Assembly (NCBI GenBank): GCA_002431965.1
Contig: DJEW01000014.1
Location: forward strand, 63,838-102,532
Reading direction: 5' to 3'
Length of the DNA stretch: 38,695 bases
From: Clostridiales bacterium UBA5888
GTDB lineage: Bacteria > Bacillota > Clostridia > Oscillospirales > Oscillospiraceae
Position 1 is the stretch's first letter. Each line of letters starts with the position of its first letter. A program made the position numbers and the translations under genes. The notes below the pieces were generated by a model, which was given only the letters and a program-made list of their open reading frames with translations, was not told the DNA's origin and made no database searches. This document shows positions 31,709 to 38,695 of the stretch, one piece after another.

Positions 31709-32908
31709 ATGATTTTCAGACCCGATTATATGCGCAAGCTCCAGCCGCTTATTGATAAACCCTTAGTGAAAATACTCTCCGGCATTCGCCGCTGCGGAAA
31801 GTCCACGATCTTTGAAATGCTCAAGGTCGAGCTGTGCGCGCGCGGCATCCCCGAGGAGCGCATCATTCACAAGACCTACACGGAGATGGACATTCCGGAA
31901 AACATCACTGCAAAGCAGATGTATGATGAGCTTGCCGCCATGATACAGGGCAAGGGGCACTGTTATCTGCTTCTGGATGAGATTCAGGAGGTTCCCGGCT
32001 GGGAGCGCGCCGTTAACAGCCTTCTGGAAAACGCCGACGCCGACATATACGTGACCGGCTCCAACTCCAAGCTGATGTCGAGCGAGATATCGACCTATCT
32101 GACCGGGCGCTATGTCCTTATTCCCGTATACCCGCTCTCCTTCCGCGAATACCTTGATTTCAAATCCGGCAGTCCCCTTTCAAGCCGTGAGCTGTTGGAT
32201 GAGTATATACGCTTCGGCGGCTTCCCCGTCATCGCTCTCAGCGACTACGAGGCACAGACCGCGTATCAGATAGTGAACGGCATTTATTACACCGTTGTCT
32301 CGCGGGACATTGTAAAGCGTCACCGGATCAACAAGCAGGATCTCTTTGACCGCGTCGTGAAATATGTCGTGGAAAACACCGGCAAGACGTTTTCCGCCAA
32401 CTCCATTTCAAACTTCATGAAGAGCGAGCAGCGCAAGGTCTCCGTGGAGAGCATATATAACTATCTGCGCTGGCTGGAGCAGGCTTTTATCGTCTACCCC
32501 TGCGCCCGTTACGATCTCCAAGGGAAAAGCATACTGAAGACGCAGGAAAAATACTATCTCGCCGATATGTCGCTCAAGTACGCGCTTCTCGGTTACAACC
32601 GCAAAATGCTGGACGGGGCGCTGGAAAACATCGTTTTCCTTGAGCTGAAGCGCCGCGGATATGATGTGTATATAGGCAAATCCGGCGCAAGGGAGATAGA
32701 TTTTGTCGCCATCCGCAGGGATGAACGGCTCTATGTGCAGGTGTGCGTACAGCTCCCCGCGGATTCGGAACGCGAGGTCGGCAATCTCATGGAGATAAGG
32801 GATCATTATCCGAAATATGTCGTCACATTGGACGATATGTCCGTCGGCATTGAAAACGGAATAAAAATCGTCCATCTTTCGGATTTCCTTTTGTCCGAGC
32901 AATGGTGA
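31709..32908 (+). CDS. AAA-type ATPase with DUF4143 domain
   Basis: A 399-residue ATPase. The N-terminal AAA_14-like domain has Walker A GIRRCGKST (residues 25-33), Walker B CYLLLDEIQEV and sensor segment IYVTGSNSKL. The C-terminal DUF4143 domain includes ENTGKTFSANSISNFM, a winged-helix-like stretch, and ENIVFLELKRRGYDVYIGK with AREIDFVA, which resembles a restriction-endonuclease-like fold. Such ATPases are common, patchily distributed accessory genes with no assigned function. GAGGAAGTGA precedes the ATG at 31709. The gene is visibly less GC-rich than its neighbours, which suggests acquisition by transfer. It is convergent with the glycosylase gene, 10 bases away. Confidence 0.93.
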   Translation: MIFRPDYMRKLQPLIDKPLVKILSGIRRCGKSTIFEMLKVELCARGIPEERIIHKTYTEMDIPENITAKQMYDELAAMIQGKGHCYLLLDEIQEVPGWERAVNSLLENADADIYVTGSNSKLMSSEISTYLTGRYVLIPVYPLSFREYLDFKSGSPLSSRELLDEYIRFGGFPVIALSDYEAQTAYQIVNGIYYTVVSRDIVKRHRINKQDLFDRVVKYVVENTGKTFSANSISNFMKSEQRKVSVESIYNYLRWLEQAFIVYPCARYDLQGKSILKTQEKYYLADMSLKYALLGYNRKMLDGALENIVFLELKRRGYDVYIGKSGAREIDFVAIRRDERLYVQVCVQLPADSEREVGNLMEIRDHYPKYVVTLDDMSVGIENGIKIVHLSDFLLSEQW

Positions 32909-32918
32909 ATGCCGCCCC

Positions 32919-33416
32919 TCACACTCCGTCTCTTACCCGCTGCCACGCGGCGCACAGGCGGTCGAGCGGCCACGCGGCGTTCGCCGGGCTCGTTGACGGC
33001 AGCCTTATCGCCGAGCGTGCGCATACCGGCGCAAGATAGCGCATGAAAAGCGTATACGCCGCCGTCCCATTGCAGTATATCTGCCGTATGTCCGCGCCGG
33101 AGAGCACGGTCATGATGTCCACCGGCGCAGCGTTTTTTATGCTGCCGTCGCTTGAACCGATTATGTCGCACTCCTCCAGCACATCCCACAGCGCGACGCG
33201 GTGCGAGAGCAGCATCGCGCGCTTTTCGTCCGTGCTCTGCGGCACGGGGCTGCCCAGCACCTGTGCCATCACCCGCCAGAAGCGGTTCTGCGGGTGTCCG
33301 TAATAAAAATTCACCTCGCGCGACTTCACCGACGGGAAGCTGCCGAGGATGAGCACCGCGGAGTTCGCATCCCACACGGGACCGAACTCCCTTTTTATAT
33401 GCCTGTACTCCGCCAT
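32919..33416 (-). CDS. DNA-deoxyinosine glycosylase (uracil-DNA glycosylase superfamily)
   Basis: A 165-residue base-excision repair enzyme. The motif VLILGSFPSVKSRE with FYYGHPQNRFWRV marks the deoxyinosine glycosylase branch of the UDG superfamily, which removes hypoxanthine formed by adenine deamination. The second active-site segment is LPSTSPANAAW. The ATG at 33416 has AGAGGTG six bases upstream; an upstream GTG/ATG three codons away is less well placed. It is divergent from the MocR-type regulator, and their -35 elements lie 3 bases apart. Confidence 0.88.
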   Translation of the reverse strand: MAEYRHIKREFGPVWDANSAVLILGSFPSVKSREVNFYYGHPQNRFWRVMAQVLGSPVPQSTDEKRAMLLSHRVALWDVLEECDIIGSSDGSIKNAAPVDIMTVLSGADIRQIYCNGTAAYTLFMRYLAPVCARSAIRLPSTSPANAAWPLDRLCAAWQRVRDGV

Positions 33417-33447
33417 AGCGCGCACCTCTCATATAATTCATATATAC

Positions 33448-33476
33448 ATATTACCACCCGCGCGCACCTCCGGCAA
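33448..33476 (-). promoter_or_regulatory. Promoter of the deoxyinosine glycosylase gene
   Basis: On minus, TTGCCG (33476-33471) and TAATAT (33453-33448) are 17 bases apart. Confidence 0.5.
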
Positions 33477-33479
33477 GCC

Positions 33480-33509
33480 TTGACACGTTCCCCCTCTAGG
33501 CGGTATTAT
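33480..33509 (+). promoter_or_regulatory. Promoter of the MocR-type regulator
   Basis: TTGACA (33480-33485), an 18-base spacer and TATTAT (33504-33509). It is back to back with the glycosylase promoter. Confidence 0.65.
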
Positions 33510-33561
33510 ATAATTGGTTATAAAATTTTGCGCATTTTTCCGAAAAGGAGCAGACCAGCCG

Positions 33562-34653
33562 ATGAAATACGCCATTGACAGGCACGCCGGCAAGCCCGCG
33601 TATCTGCAGCTGTATGAGCAGCTGCGCAATGACATAGTCACCGGCGTGATCGAGCCGGGCGCGCGTCTCCCGTCGAAGCGGCTGCTGGCAGAGGAGACGG
33701 GCGTGAGCGTCATAACCGCCGAGCACGCGCTCGCGGCGCTGGTGGACGAGGGCTATGCCGAGGCGCGCGAGCGCAGCGGCTTTTTTGCCTGCCGCGCACC
33801 GGGGCAGTACGGCGCCCCCTCCCTGCCGCGCGCGGCGCTTGCCGACATGAGCGCCGAGGACGGCGCGCCGGCGGACTTTCCCTTTTCCGTGCTGGCGCGG
33901 ACCATGCGCCGCGTGCTCAGCGACTATGACCGGCGCATACTCTCCCGCGCGCCGAACGCGGGCTGCACCGAGCTGCGGGAGGTGCTGGCGGAGTACCTCG
34001 CCCGCTCGCGGGGGCTGTCCGTCGCGCCGGGGCAGATCGTCATCGGCGCGGGCGCGGAGTATCTATACTCTCTCGCCGTGCAGCTTCTCGGGCGGGAGAT
34101 CGTTTACGCGCTGGAATCCCCGTCGTATGAGAAGATCCGCCTCGTGTACGAGGCAAACGGAGCGCGCTGCACGATGCTGCGCCTCGGCGCGGATGGGATA
34201 CTGTCGGACGAGCTTGCCGCCTGCCGCGCGGGCGCGCTGCACGTCACGCCGTTCCACAGCTACCCCAGCGGCGTCACAGCCACGGCGGCGAAGCGGCGGG
34301 AATACGCCGCGTGGGCGCGCGAGCGCGGCGCTTACATTGTGGAGGACGATTATGACTCCGAGTTTTCCGCGCTCTTCGCCCCGATAGAGACGGTGTTCTC
34401 CGTCGCGCCGGAGCGCGTCATATACATCAACAGCTTCTCCAAGACCATCGCCCCCGCGATGCGCACCGGGTACATGGTGCTGCCCGCGCCGCTCGTCGCG
34501 CGGTTTGAGGAGCGTCTGGGCTTTTACTCATGCACCGTGCCCGTGTATGAGCAGTATGTGCTGGCGGAGTTCATCCGTTCAGGCGAGCTGGAGCGCTGCA
34601 TCAACCGCCGCCGCCGCGCCCTGCGCCTGAAGGCAAAACAGGCGAAGGCATAA
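33562..34653 (+). CDS. MocR/PdxR-type GntR regulator with shortened aminotransferase domain
   Basis: A 363-residue fusion. The GntR winged helix occupies about residues 1-75 (PAYLQLYEQLRNDIVTGVI, GARLPSKRLLAEETGVS). A fold-type I aminotransferase domain follows, with FHSYPSGVT, IVEDDYDSEFS and the PLP-binding Lys in INSFSKTIAPAMRTGY. MocR proteins usually have 440-480 residues; here the protein stops after CINRRRRALRLKAKQ, so roughly 90 C-terminal residues of the small domain are missing. The 190 bases downstream do not encode them in another frame. AAAAGGAG lies 11 bases before the ATG. It may be a decayed gene or a regulator that keeps DNA binding with altered PLP sensing. No target gene is adjacent apart from the divergent glycosylase. 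Confidence 0.88.
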   Translation: MKYAIDRHAGKPAYLQLYEQLRNDIVTGVIEPGARLPSKRLLAEETGVSVITAEHALAALVDEGYAEARERSGFFACRAPGQYGAPSLPRAALADMSAEDGAPADFPFSVLARTMRRVLSDYDRRILSRAPNAGCTELREVLAEYLARSRGLSVAPGQIVIGAGAEYLYSLAVQLLGREIVYALESPSYEKIRLVYEANGARCTMLRLGADGILSDELAACRAGALHVTPFHSYPSGVTATAAKRREYAAWARERGAYIVEDDYDSEFSALFAPIETVFSVAPERVIYINSFSKTIAPAMRTGYMVLPAPLVARFEERLGFYSCTVPVYEQYVLAEFIRSGELERCINRRRRALRLKAKQAKA

Positions 34654-34752
34654 GCCGCGCCGCGTATGCGACAGCTTTTGCCGCCGTCGGGTGCTATGAT
34701 GGAGCGGTGCAAGGCTTTACCCTCAATTCAGAAAAAGTTAACAGCGATTTAA

Positions 34753-34780
34753 TTGAATTGGAACTATACGCGCTTATTAT
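34753..34780 (+). promoter_or_regulatory. Candidate promoter of the repeat-containing secreted protein
   Basis: TTGAAT (34753-34758), a 16-base spacer and TATTAT (34775-34780), in an AT-rich stretch unlike its surroundings. The rest of 34654-34844 holds no gene. Confidence 0.5.
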
Positions 34781-34844
34781 AGTCTTATATTCTGTGTATA
34801 CAATTTTGCTCATATCAAACGCAAAAGGAAAGGGGATATATTTC

Positions 34845-36098
34845 ATGAAGAAACGACTGCTCACCCTCGCGCTTGCGGCGATGCTGCTTGTGTGTCTGCT
34901 GCCTGCGGGCGCTTACGCGGACGACAGGGATACCTCAGCCCGGTCTGACGGCGCGGACACGCCGCTCGCAATAGAAGACGCGCTCATCAACGACCCCGGC
35001 GAAACGCTTTATAACGACGGGGACACGGTTTTCAACAACTACGGCACTGTGTTCAATAACGGCGGCGTCGTTTTCAACAACGGCGGCGTTGTGTTCAACA
35101 ATGAGGGTACCGTCTACAATAACGGCGGCACCGTCTATAATAACAGCGGCACGGTCTATAATAACGGCGGCAGCGTGGAGGACAACAGCGTCGCGGCTGC
35201 GGCGGTCACCGGGGCGGACAAGCTCGCTGGCGAGGATGAAGATGCCGGCGCCGCGTCCGTCGAGGCGCCGGCAAAGTCCGGCAGGGAGGAATACACCGTC
35301 ACTCTCGCCGGGGATTATTCCGCCTTTGTTGACATTGACGGGCTGACCGAGAACGATGACGGAACCTACACCGTCACGTCCACCTCCGTCGGCACAATCA
35401 CGCCCAAGCCCGGCGTCACCGTCACCGACGCCACGGCGACCACGGGCGCGTGCAGCGTGTCGGACGCCGGTATATTCACGCTTGAGCGCGTGAATGCGGA
35501 CGGAAAGCTCACATTGAAGTTTGCTCTTGACGCGCCGGTCATTACGCCCGGCTCTGCCACCTACTGCGACGACACCGACATAACCATCACCGCCGCAGAA
35601 GGGGCGGACATATACTATACGCTCGACGGCAGCACCCCAACGGAGAAGAGCGAGAAGTACACAAAGCCTTTCGACATTGACAGCAGCACCGTCATAAAGG
35701 CGATCGCGGTCATGGACGGCGCGCGCACAAGCGACACCGCGGAGGAGAGCTATGTCTTCCCCGTCATCCGTGACATTGACTTCGGTCATGAAAAGGTCGG
35801 CTACACGCAGCCGGATCCCATCGCGTTCGTCGTGAAGAACACCGGGCTTGGCGAGCTGACCGTGGAGAGCGTGAAGCTTGAAGGCGCGGACAAGTCCAGC
35901 TTCATCCTCAGCACCGAGGACGGCGGCACCGTTCCCACCGGGCAGAGCAACTCCAAAACCTGGACGGTAGTGCCGAAGAAGGCTCTTCCCGCGGGCGAAT
36001 ATGAGGCAGAGGCCGTGTTCACCTTTGACTCCGGCGAGCAGCTGCGCGTGGAGGTCGAATTCACCGTTGACAAAGCGGTCAGCACCGGCAAGGCGTAA
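34845..36098 (+). CDS. Secreted protein with 7-residue tandem repeats, chitobiase-like and Ig-like domains
   Basis: A 417-residue exported protein. Residues 1-25 are a signal peptide ending GAYA. Residues 52-114 contain nine 7-residue units of the pattern G-x-T/V-V-F/Y-N-N, which could stack as a small beta-solenoid. A spacer and a beta-rich region follow. A chitobiase/beta-hexosaminidase C-terminal-like domain is seen around residues 255-300 (ADIYYTLDGSTPTEKSEKY). The last 110 residues resemble a choice-of-anchor/ASPM-SPD-2-like Ig fold (IRDIDFGHEKVGYTQPDP). No LPXTG, SLH or transmembrane anchor is seen, so it may be released. AAAGGAAAGGGG precedes the ATG at 34845. Function is unknown; surface adhesion or carbohydrate contact is possible. 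Confidence 0.82.
   Translation: MKKRLLTLALAAMLLVCLLPAGAYADDRDTSARSDGADTPLAIEDALINDPGETLYNDGDTVFNNYGTVFNNGGVVFNNGGVVFNNEGTVYNNGGTVYNNSGTVYNNGGSVEDNSVAAAAVTGADKLAGEDEDAGAASVEAPAKSGREEYTVTLAGDYSAFVDIDGLTENDDGTYTVTSTSVGTITPKPGVTVTDATATTGACSVSDAGIFTLERVNADGKLTLKFALDAPVITPGSATYCDDTDITITAAEGADIYYTLDGSTPTEKSEKYTKPFDIDSSTVIKAIAVMDGARTSDTAEESYVFPVIRDIDFGHEKVGYTQPDPIAFVVKNTGLGELTVESVKLEGADKSSFILSTEDGGTVPTGQSNSKTWTVVPKKALPAGEYEAEAVFTFDSGEQLRVEVEFTVDKAVSTGKA
34998..35186 (+). repeat. 21-bp tandem repeat tract coding for the 7-residue repeats
   Basis: Nine in-frame units of 21 bases encode G-x-T/V-V-F/Y-N-N. The middle units are nearly identical at the DNA level (GGCGGCGTCGTTTTCAACAA and its variants with TATAATAAC), so copy number could vary between strains. 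Confidence 0.88.
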
Positions 36099-36100
36099 AA

Positions 36101-36155
36101 AAACTACAGCGGCGCTTCCATCATGTATGACGGAAGCGCCGCTGCTTCACTTTAT
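36101..36155. terminator. Bidirectional terminator between the secreted protein and the zinc-ribbon gene
   Basis: A 12-bp perfect stem (36108-36119 with 36132-36143) can be extended inward by TCAT/ATGA. An A7 run before it gives a U-tract on minus, so it mainly ends the minus-strand gene. Confidence 0.88.
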
Positions 36156-37571
36156 TCATTTCTTTTTCAGCTCTTCCCAATCTGCGCCGGGGTCGGCGCC
36201 GCCGAACACCGTGCCGGCGTATTTATCGCCGTTTTTGTAGATGTGGTCGTACTTCACGTCCGCCTCGTACACGCGCCCGGTGCTGTCGGTGTAGCGCTCC
36301 ACGCCGCGTACCGCGTCGGAATACCCCTGCTGCATCCGGTCGAACGATGCAGAGCGATTCTCCCATGCGTCCATGATAATGTCCTGCGTGCCGCTGAGCG
36401 TCTGCGAGACGCGCTGCGAGGCGTTGATGGCGTTCTGCGTGCGCTGCTGCATGCCGCGCAGCTGCACCTGCTCGACGCTGCGCCGCTCCTCCTCCTGAAG
36501 CTCGAAGTACAGCGGCTCATAACGCAGCGATGCGGCAAACTGCATGAACACCGGTGCATACAGCCCTGCGTTCTCACCCGCCGCGACGAGCGCGAAATCA
36601 AACGCTCTTCCCCAGTCATAGCGGACGAGCGCGCCGCCCATTCCGCCTGTCGCCATGCCGAGCACGGTGCTGCCGATGTCGCCCAGCCCGCGCCCGATAT
36701 TGCCCAGCATATCCTTCGCTGCGGCGGAGTCAAAGCCGCCGCCGCTGAAATTGCCGCCCAACATATCCGACAGGGACGGTCCGCCCAGTACGCCGCGGTA
36801 ATTCATCATCCGGCTGAAAAAGCCCTTGCCCTGCGAGCGCTCCTTTGCCGCGCGCTCCGCCTTTTCGCGCTTTGCCGCCTCTTTTGCCGCCGCCTCGGCG
36901 CGCTCGCGCTCCGCCGCGGCTTCGTCCGGCGCTGAGGTCATCGCAAGCGCCGCGGCGAAAAAGCCGGCGTACACCGTGCCGCCGCGCGTGAACGAGAATG
37001 CATAAAGCCCGCCCGTCATACCGACGGGTCTTTTCAGCGCCTGCGCCGCCTCGCTCTCAAAGCCCTTCGCGCGCTGCGCGATAACCCCGCTGCCGTCCTC
37101 AAGCGGCTGCACGCGCACGTTCTCTATCTCCCCGCCGTAAAGCTCGCGCACGCGCTCGGCGACATAGTCCTCCGCCGGAACGGCGTGACGCCAGCGCACG
37201 AGCGAGGCGTCGAGCATGTTGTTTTTCTTCAGCCCGCCGGGCTTGAAGTCCTTATAATACGAATAGGGATAAAACGCCATCCGCGCGCCGCCGTCCGGCG
37301 CGTCAAGCTGCAGCCCCAGCGGCATCAGCGCGAGCATGGAGGCGGAGTTGTTCCCGTCGTCTATCACGCGCGCCGTCCATCCCTGCGGCACGAACGACGT
37401 GAACAGCGCCCCGCGCCCGCGGTAGTCTATCTGCCTTATTCCTGCGTTCTCCCCGTCCTTCGTTGTGAGAACATACTCCGTGCCGCAGTAGGGGCACTTT
37501 ATGTGTGTCGCCCCGGGGGCGCAGCTCAGCGCCGCGCCGCACGCGCGGCATTCCAGTTCGCGCATTTCCAT
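36156..37571 (-). CDS. Zinc-ribbon protein of unknown function
   Basis: A 471-residue protein that I do not recognise beyond its start. The N-terminus is a zinc ribbon (CRACGAALS and IKCPYCGTEY). Residues about 45-215 look like a folded alpha/beta domain (LFTSFVPQGWTARVI, MAFYPYSYYKDF). An Ala/Glu/Lys/Arg-rich, probably coiled-coil segment follows (about 215-250), then a Gly-rich stretch (MLGGNFSGGGFDS, MATGGMGGALVRYDWGR). A further helical region and a C-terminal part with ERYTDSTGRVYEADVKYDHI close it. No signal peptide or clear membrane helix was seen. GGAGG lies nine bases before the ATG at 37571. It is monocistronic. The mix of zinc ribbon, coiled coil and Gly-rich linker suggests a scaffold or envelope-stress protein, but this is a guess. 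Confidence 0.8.
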   Translation of the reverse strand: MEMRELECRACGAALSCAPGATHIKCPYCGTEYVLTTKDGENAGIRQIDYRGRGALFTSFVPQGWTARVIDDGNNSASMLALMPLGLQLDAPDGGARMAFYPYSYYKDFKPGGLKKNNMLDASLVRWRHAVPAEDYVAERVRELYGGEIENVRVQPLEDGSGVIAQRAKGFESEAAQALKRPVGMTGGLYAFSFTRGGTVYAGFFAAALAMTSAPDEAAAERERAEAAAKEAAKREKAERAAKERSQGKGFFSRMMNYRGVLGGPSLSDMLGGNFSGGGFDSAAAKDMLGNIGRGLGDIGSTVLGMATGGMGGALVRYDWGRAFDFALVAAGENAGLYAPVFMQFAASLRYEPLYFELQEEERRSVEQVQLRGMQQRTQNAINASQRVSQTLSGTQDIIMDAWENRSASFDRMQQGYSDAVRGVERYTDSTGRVYEADVKYDHIYKNGDKYAGTVFGGADPGADWEELKKK

Positions 37572-37596
37572 ATATGCCGTCCTCCGTTTCGCTTCA

Positions 37597-37641
37597 AGGC
37601 AGCGCCGCACAATACGTCTGCCACATTCGGCGGCGCTGCCT
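37597..37641. repeat. Intergenic palindromic repeat (REP/MITE-like), better copy
   Basis: Two 12-bp arms (37597-37608 and 37630-37641) are perfect inverted repeats around 21 bases containing CAATACG. Its left 25 bases recur at 23391-23415. TTTTTT lies shortly after the right arm, so it could also act as a terminator on plus. It sits in the 380-base gene-free stretch 37572-37951, which otherwise holds a related segment near 37732-37764 and the promoter of the last gene. Confidence 0.7.
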
Positions 37642-37836
37642 CAGGATTTTTTCCGCTTCGCGGTTCAGCTTTGTCGCATTCGATTGGCAGGAACAGTATA
37701 ACATATTCTTCCCCTTCGCGCCATAGAAATTTCTGCATTCGCGCCGCGCTGCCAATATTGTGCGTTTTCTGACACTTTGCTGTGAATTGTATAACGAATT
37801 TATGATAAATAGTCTCCTGAAACGCCCAGGTTGTGA

Positions 37837-37865
37837 TTGATTTATTTGTTAAAATACGTTATAAT
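37837..37865 (+). promoter_or_regulatory. SigA-type promoter of the OYE-family gene
   Basis: TTGATT (37837-37842), a 17-base spacer and a perfect TATAAT (37860-37865). Confidence 0.75.
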
Positions 37866-37868
37866 ATA

Positions 37869-37892
37869 GTCAATCTTGTGTAAATGATTGAC
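37869..37892 (+). promoter_or_regulatory. Inverted repeat at the transcription start of the OYE-family gene
   Basis: GTCAATC (37869-37875) and GATTGAC (37886-37892) form a perfect 7-bp inverted repeat with a 10-base centre at the expected +1. A third GATTGA lies in the -35. It may be an operator or a 5' mRNA stem. Confidence 0.5.
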
Positions 37893-37951
37893 GCACGAGA
37901 GCTACGTCACCCATTTAGAAAGCATAGAAAGTAAGAAAGGAAGCGAAGTTT

Positions 37952-38695
37952 TTGAACGAAAAGTACAATGCACTCTTTACCCCGTGGAAGATCGGCAATG
38001 TAGAGATACCTAACCGTATCGTGCAGTGCTCCATGGGCGGCACTTCCCTCTTTGGCTGGCTGGAGCCCAACCATTTTGACAAGGAAGCCGCTTACTTCCT
38101 GCTCAACCGCGCCCGGGACGGCGTCGGTCTCATACTGCCCGGCATGCAGTGTGTCCGCGACACCATGGGCATCCCCGGTCGTCACTGGCTTTATCAGAAT
38201 GACCGTATGTTCAAGCAGCTCAAGCCCTTTATGGATGAGTTTCACAAGACCGGCTCCAAGCTCTTTATCCAGCTCGCCGCCGGCTTTGGTCGCTCCATGG
38301 CCATCAACGGCTGGATGACCGTTCTTGCAAAGAACGACCTTCTCAACAAGCTCGCATCCCCCATTGTTGACGTTCAGTACTGCTGCGCGTCCGCGTCCGC
38401 CACGCCCAACCGCTGGGCGGAGGACGTGAAGAGCCGCCCCATGACCGTCAAGGAGATCCACGAAATGGTCGAGGCCTTCGGCAAGACCGCAAAGCGCCTG
38501 CGCGAGGCCGGCGTCGATGGCGTTGAGATCCACGCCGTGCACGAGGGCTATCTGCTCGACCAGTTCACCATGAAAAACTGGAACTTCCGCACCGACGAAT
38601 ACGGCGGATCCTTCGAAAACCGCTTCCGCTTCCCCGTCGAGATCGTGCAGTGCATCAAGAGATACGCCGGCGAAGACTTTCCCGTCTCCCTGCGC
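37952..38695 (+). CDS. NADH:flavin oxidoreductase / old yellow enzyme family, 5' part
   Basis: The first 248 residues of a gene that runs off the right edge. The start is a TTG at 37952 with AGGAA eight bases upstream; there is no ATG before residue 29. The FMN-binding TIM barrel of the old yellow enzyme family is clear: LFTPWKIGNVEIPNRIV at the start, KLFIQLAAGFGR, then the signature AGVDGVEIHAVHEGYLLDQF and FRTDEYGGSFENRFRFP. The HEGYL form with TMKNWNFRTDEYGGS recalls enoate reductases and bile-acid enzymes such as BaiCD/BaiH, whose members add a 4Fe-4S and an NADH domain downstream. Whether this one does cannot be seen. The substrate is open: an enoate, a dienoyl-CoA or a steroid-like enone. 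It has its own promoter with a palindrome at +1. Confidence 0.9.
   Translation, partial: MNEKYNALFTPWKIGNVEIPNRIVQCSMGGTSLFGWLEPNHFDKEAAYFLLNRARDGVGLILPGMQCVRDTMGIPGRHWLYQNDRMFKQLKPFMDEFHKTGSKLFIQLAAGFGRSMAINGWMTVLAKNDLLNKLASPIVDVQYCCASASATPNRWAEDVKSRPMTVKEIHEMVEAFGKTAKRLREAGVDGVEIHAVHEGYLLDQFTMKNWNFRTDEYGGSFENRFRFPVEIVQCIKRYAGEDFPVSLR

Noticed and set aside
34998..35186. CRISPR-like array
   Set aside because: The 21-bp units are contiguous, in frame and without spacers; they are coding repeats of the secreted protein.
37907..38542. A 211-residue minus-strand frame at the right end
   Set aside because: The plus strand carries the OYE-family gene with its signature motifs, promoter and TTG start; the minus frame is its shadow.
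1..38695. tRNA, rRNA, phage or complete insertion sequences
   Set aside because: Reading of the intergenic gaps showed no cloverleaf, ribosomal or transposase sequence. A covariance-model scan would be needed to exclude small RNAs.

Overview
The window reads as chromosomal DNA of a GC-rich anaerobic Firmicute, most likely a clostridial gut bacterium of the Oscillospirales type. The grounds are a pyruvate:ferredoxin oxidoreductase, a dgt-dnaG-rpoD macromolecular-synthesis operon, a YlmC/YmxH sporulation-type PRC-barrel protein, a ParB/Noc protein, a CD1247-type protein, an old-yellow-enzyme-like flavoenzyme, strong GGAGG ribosome binding sites and frequent GTG/TTG starts. No phage, IS, CRISPR, rRNA or tRNA was seen. 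Lineage is inferred from gene content only.

Layout. 1-4.2 kb: 3' end of nifJ, a convergent metallo-beta-lactamase-fold hydrolase, and a membrane-anchored VanY-type D,D-carboxypeptidase. 4.2-11.7 kb (minus strand): noc/parB, ylmC, hflX, yigZ, dgt, dnaG, rpoD, a housekeeping block for chromosome organisation, ribosome rescue, dNTP balance, priming and transcription. 12-17.3 kb: an AraC-type regulator, then minus-strand CD1247-like gene, efp, an M24 peptidase and a PhoR/PhoP-like two-component system translationally coupled to that peptidase. 17.5-23.4 kb (plus): dacF, then a KdpD/KdpE-like two-component pair followed by a CPA2 cation:proton antiporter with two TrkA-C-like domains, probably one potassium/pH homeostasis unit. 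23.5-26.6 kb (minus): typA/bipA and an amidohydrolase. 26.7-31.6 kb (plus): yfbR-like nucleotidase, DUF896, cysE with an attenuator leader, and a three-gene flavoprotein operon. 31.7-38.7 kb: a DUF4143 ATPase, a deoxyinosine glycosylase, a MocR-type regulator lacking its C-terminus, a secreted protein with 7-residue tandem repeats, a zinc-ribbon protein of unknown function, and the start of an OYE-family flavoenzyme.

The best candidate for an undescribed system is in front of cysE. A consensus promoter drives a leader of about 200 nt with a 22-codon ORF (27648-27716) in which 9 residues are cysteine. It is followed by a stop-codon hairpin and a strong intrinsic terminator just upstream of cysE. 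Late Cys codons can pair with the 5' arm of the terminator, so the arrangement reads as ribosome-mediated cysteine attenuation of serine acetyltransferase rather than the cysteine T-box expected in Firmicutes.

Other points: a dispersed palindromic repeat present at 23391 and 37597 (22 of 25 bases identical), an 11-bp direct repeat at the extended -10 promoter of the KdpDE-like pair, and a 21-bp/7-residue repeat tract in the secreted protein. Promoters and hairpins were found by eye and remain predictions.
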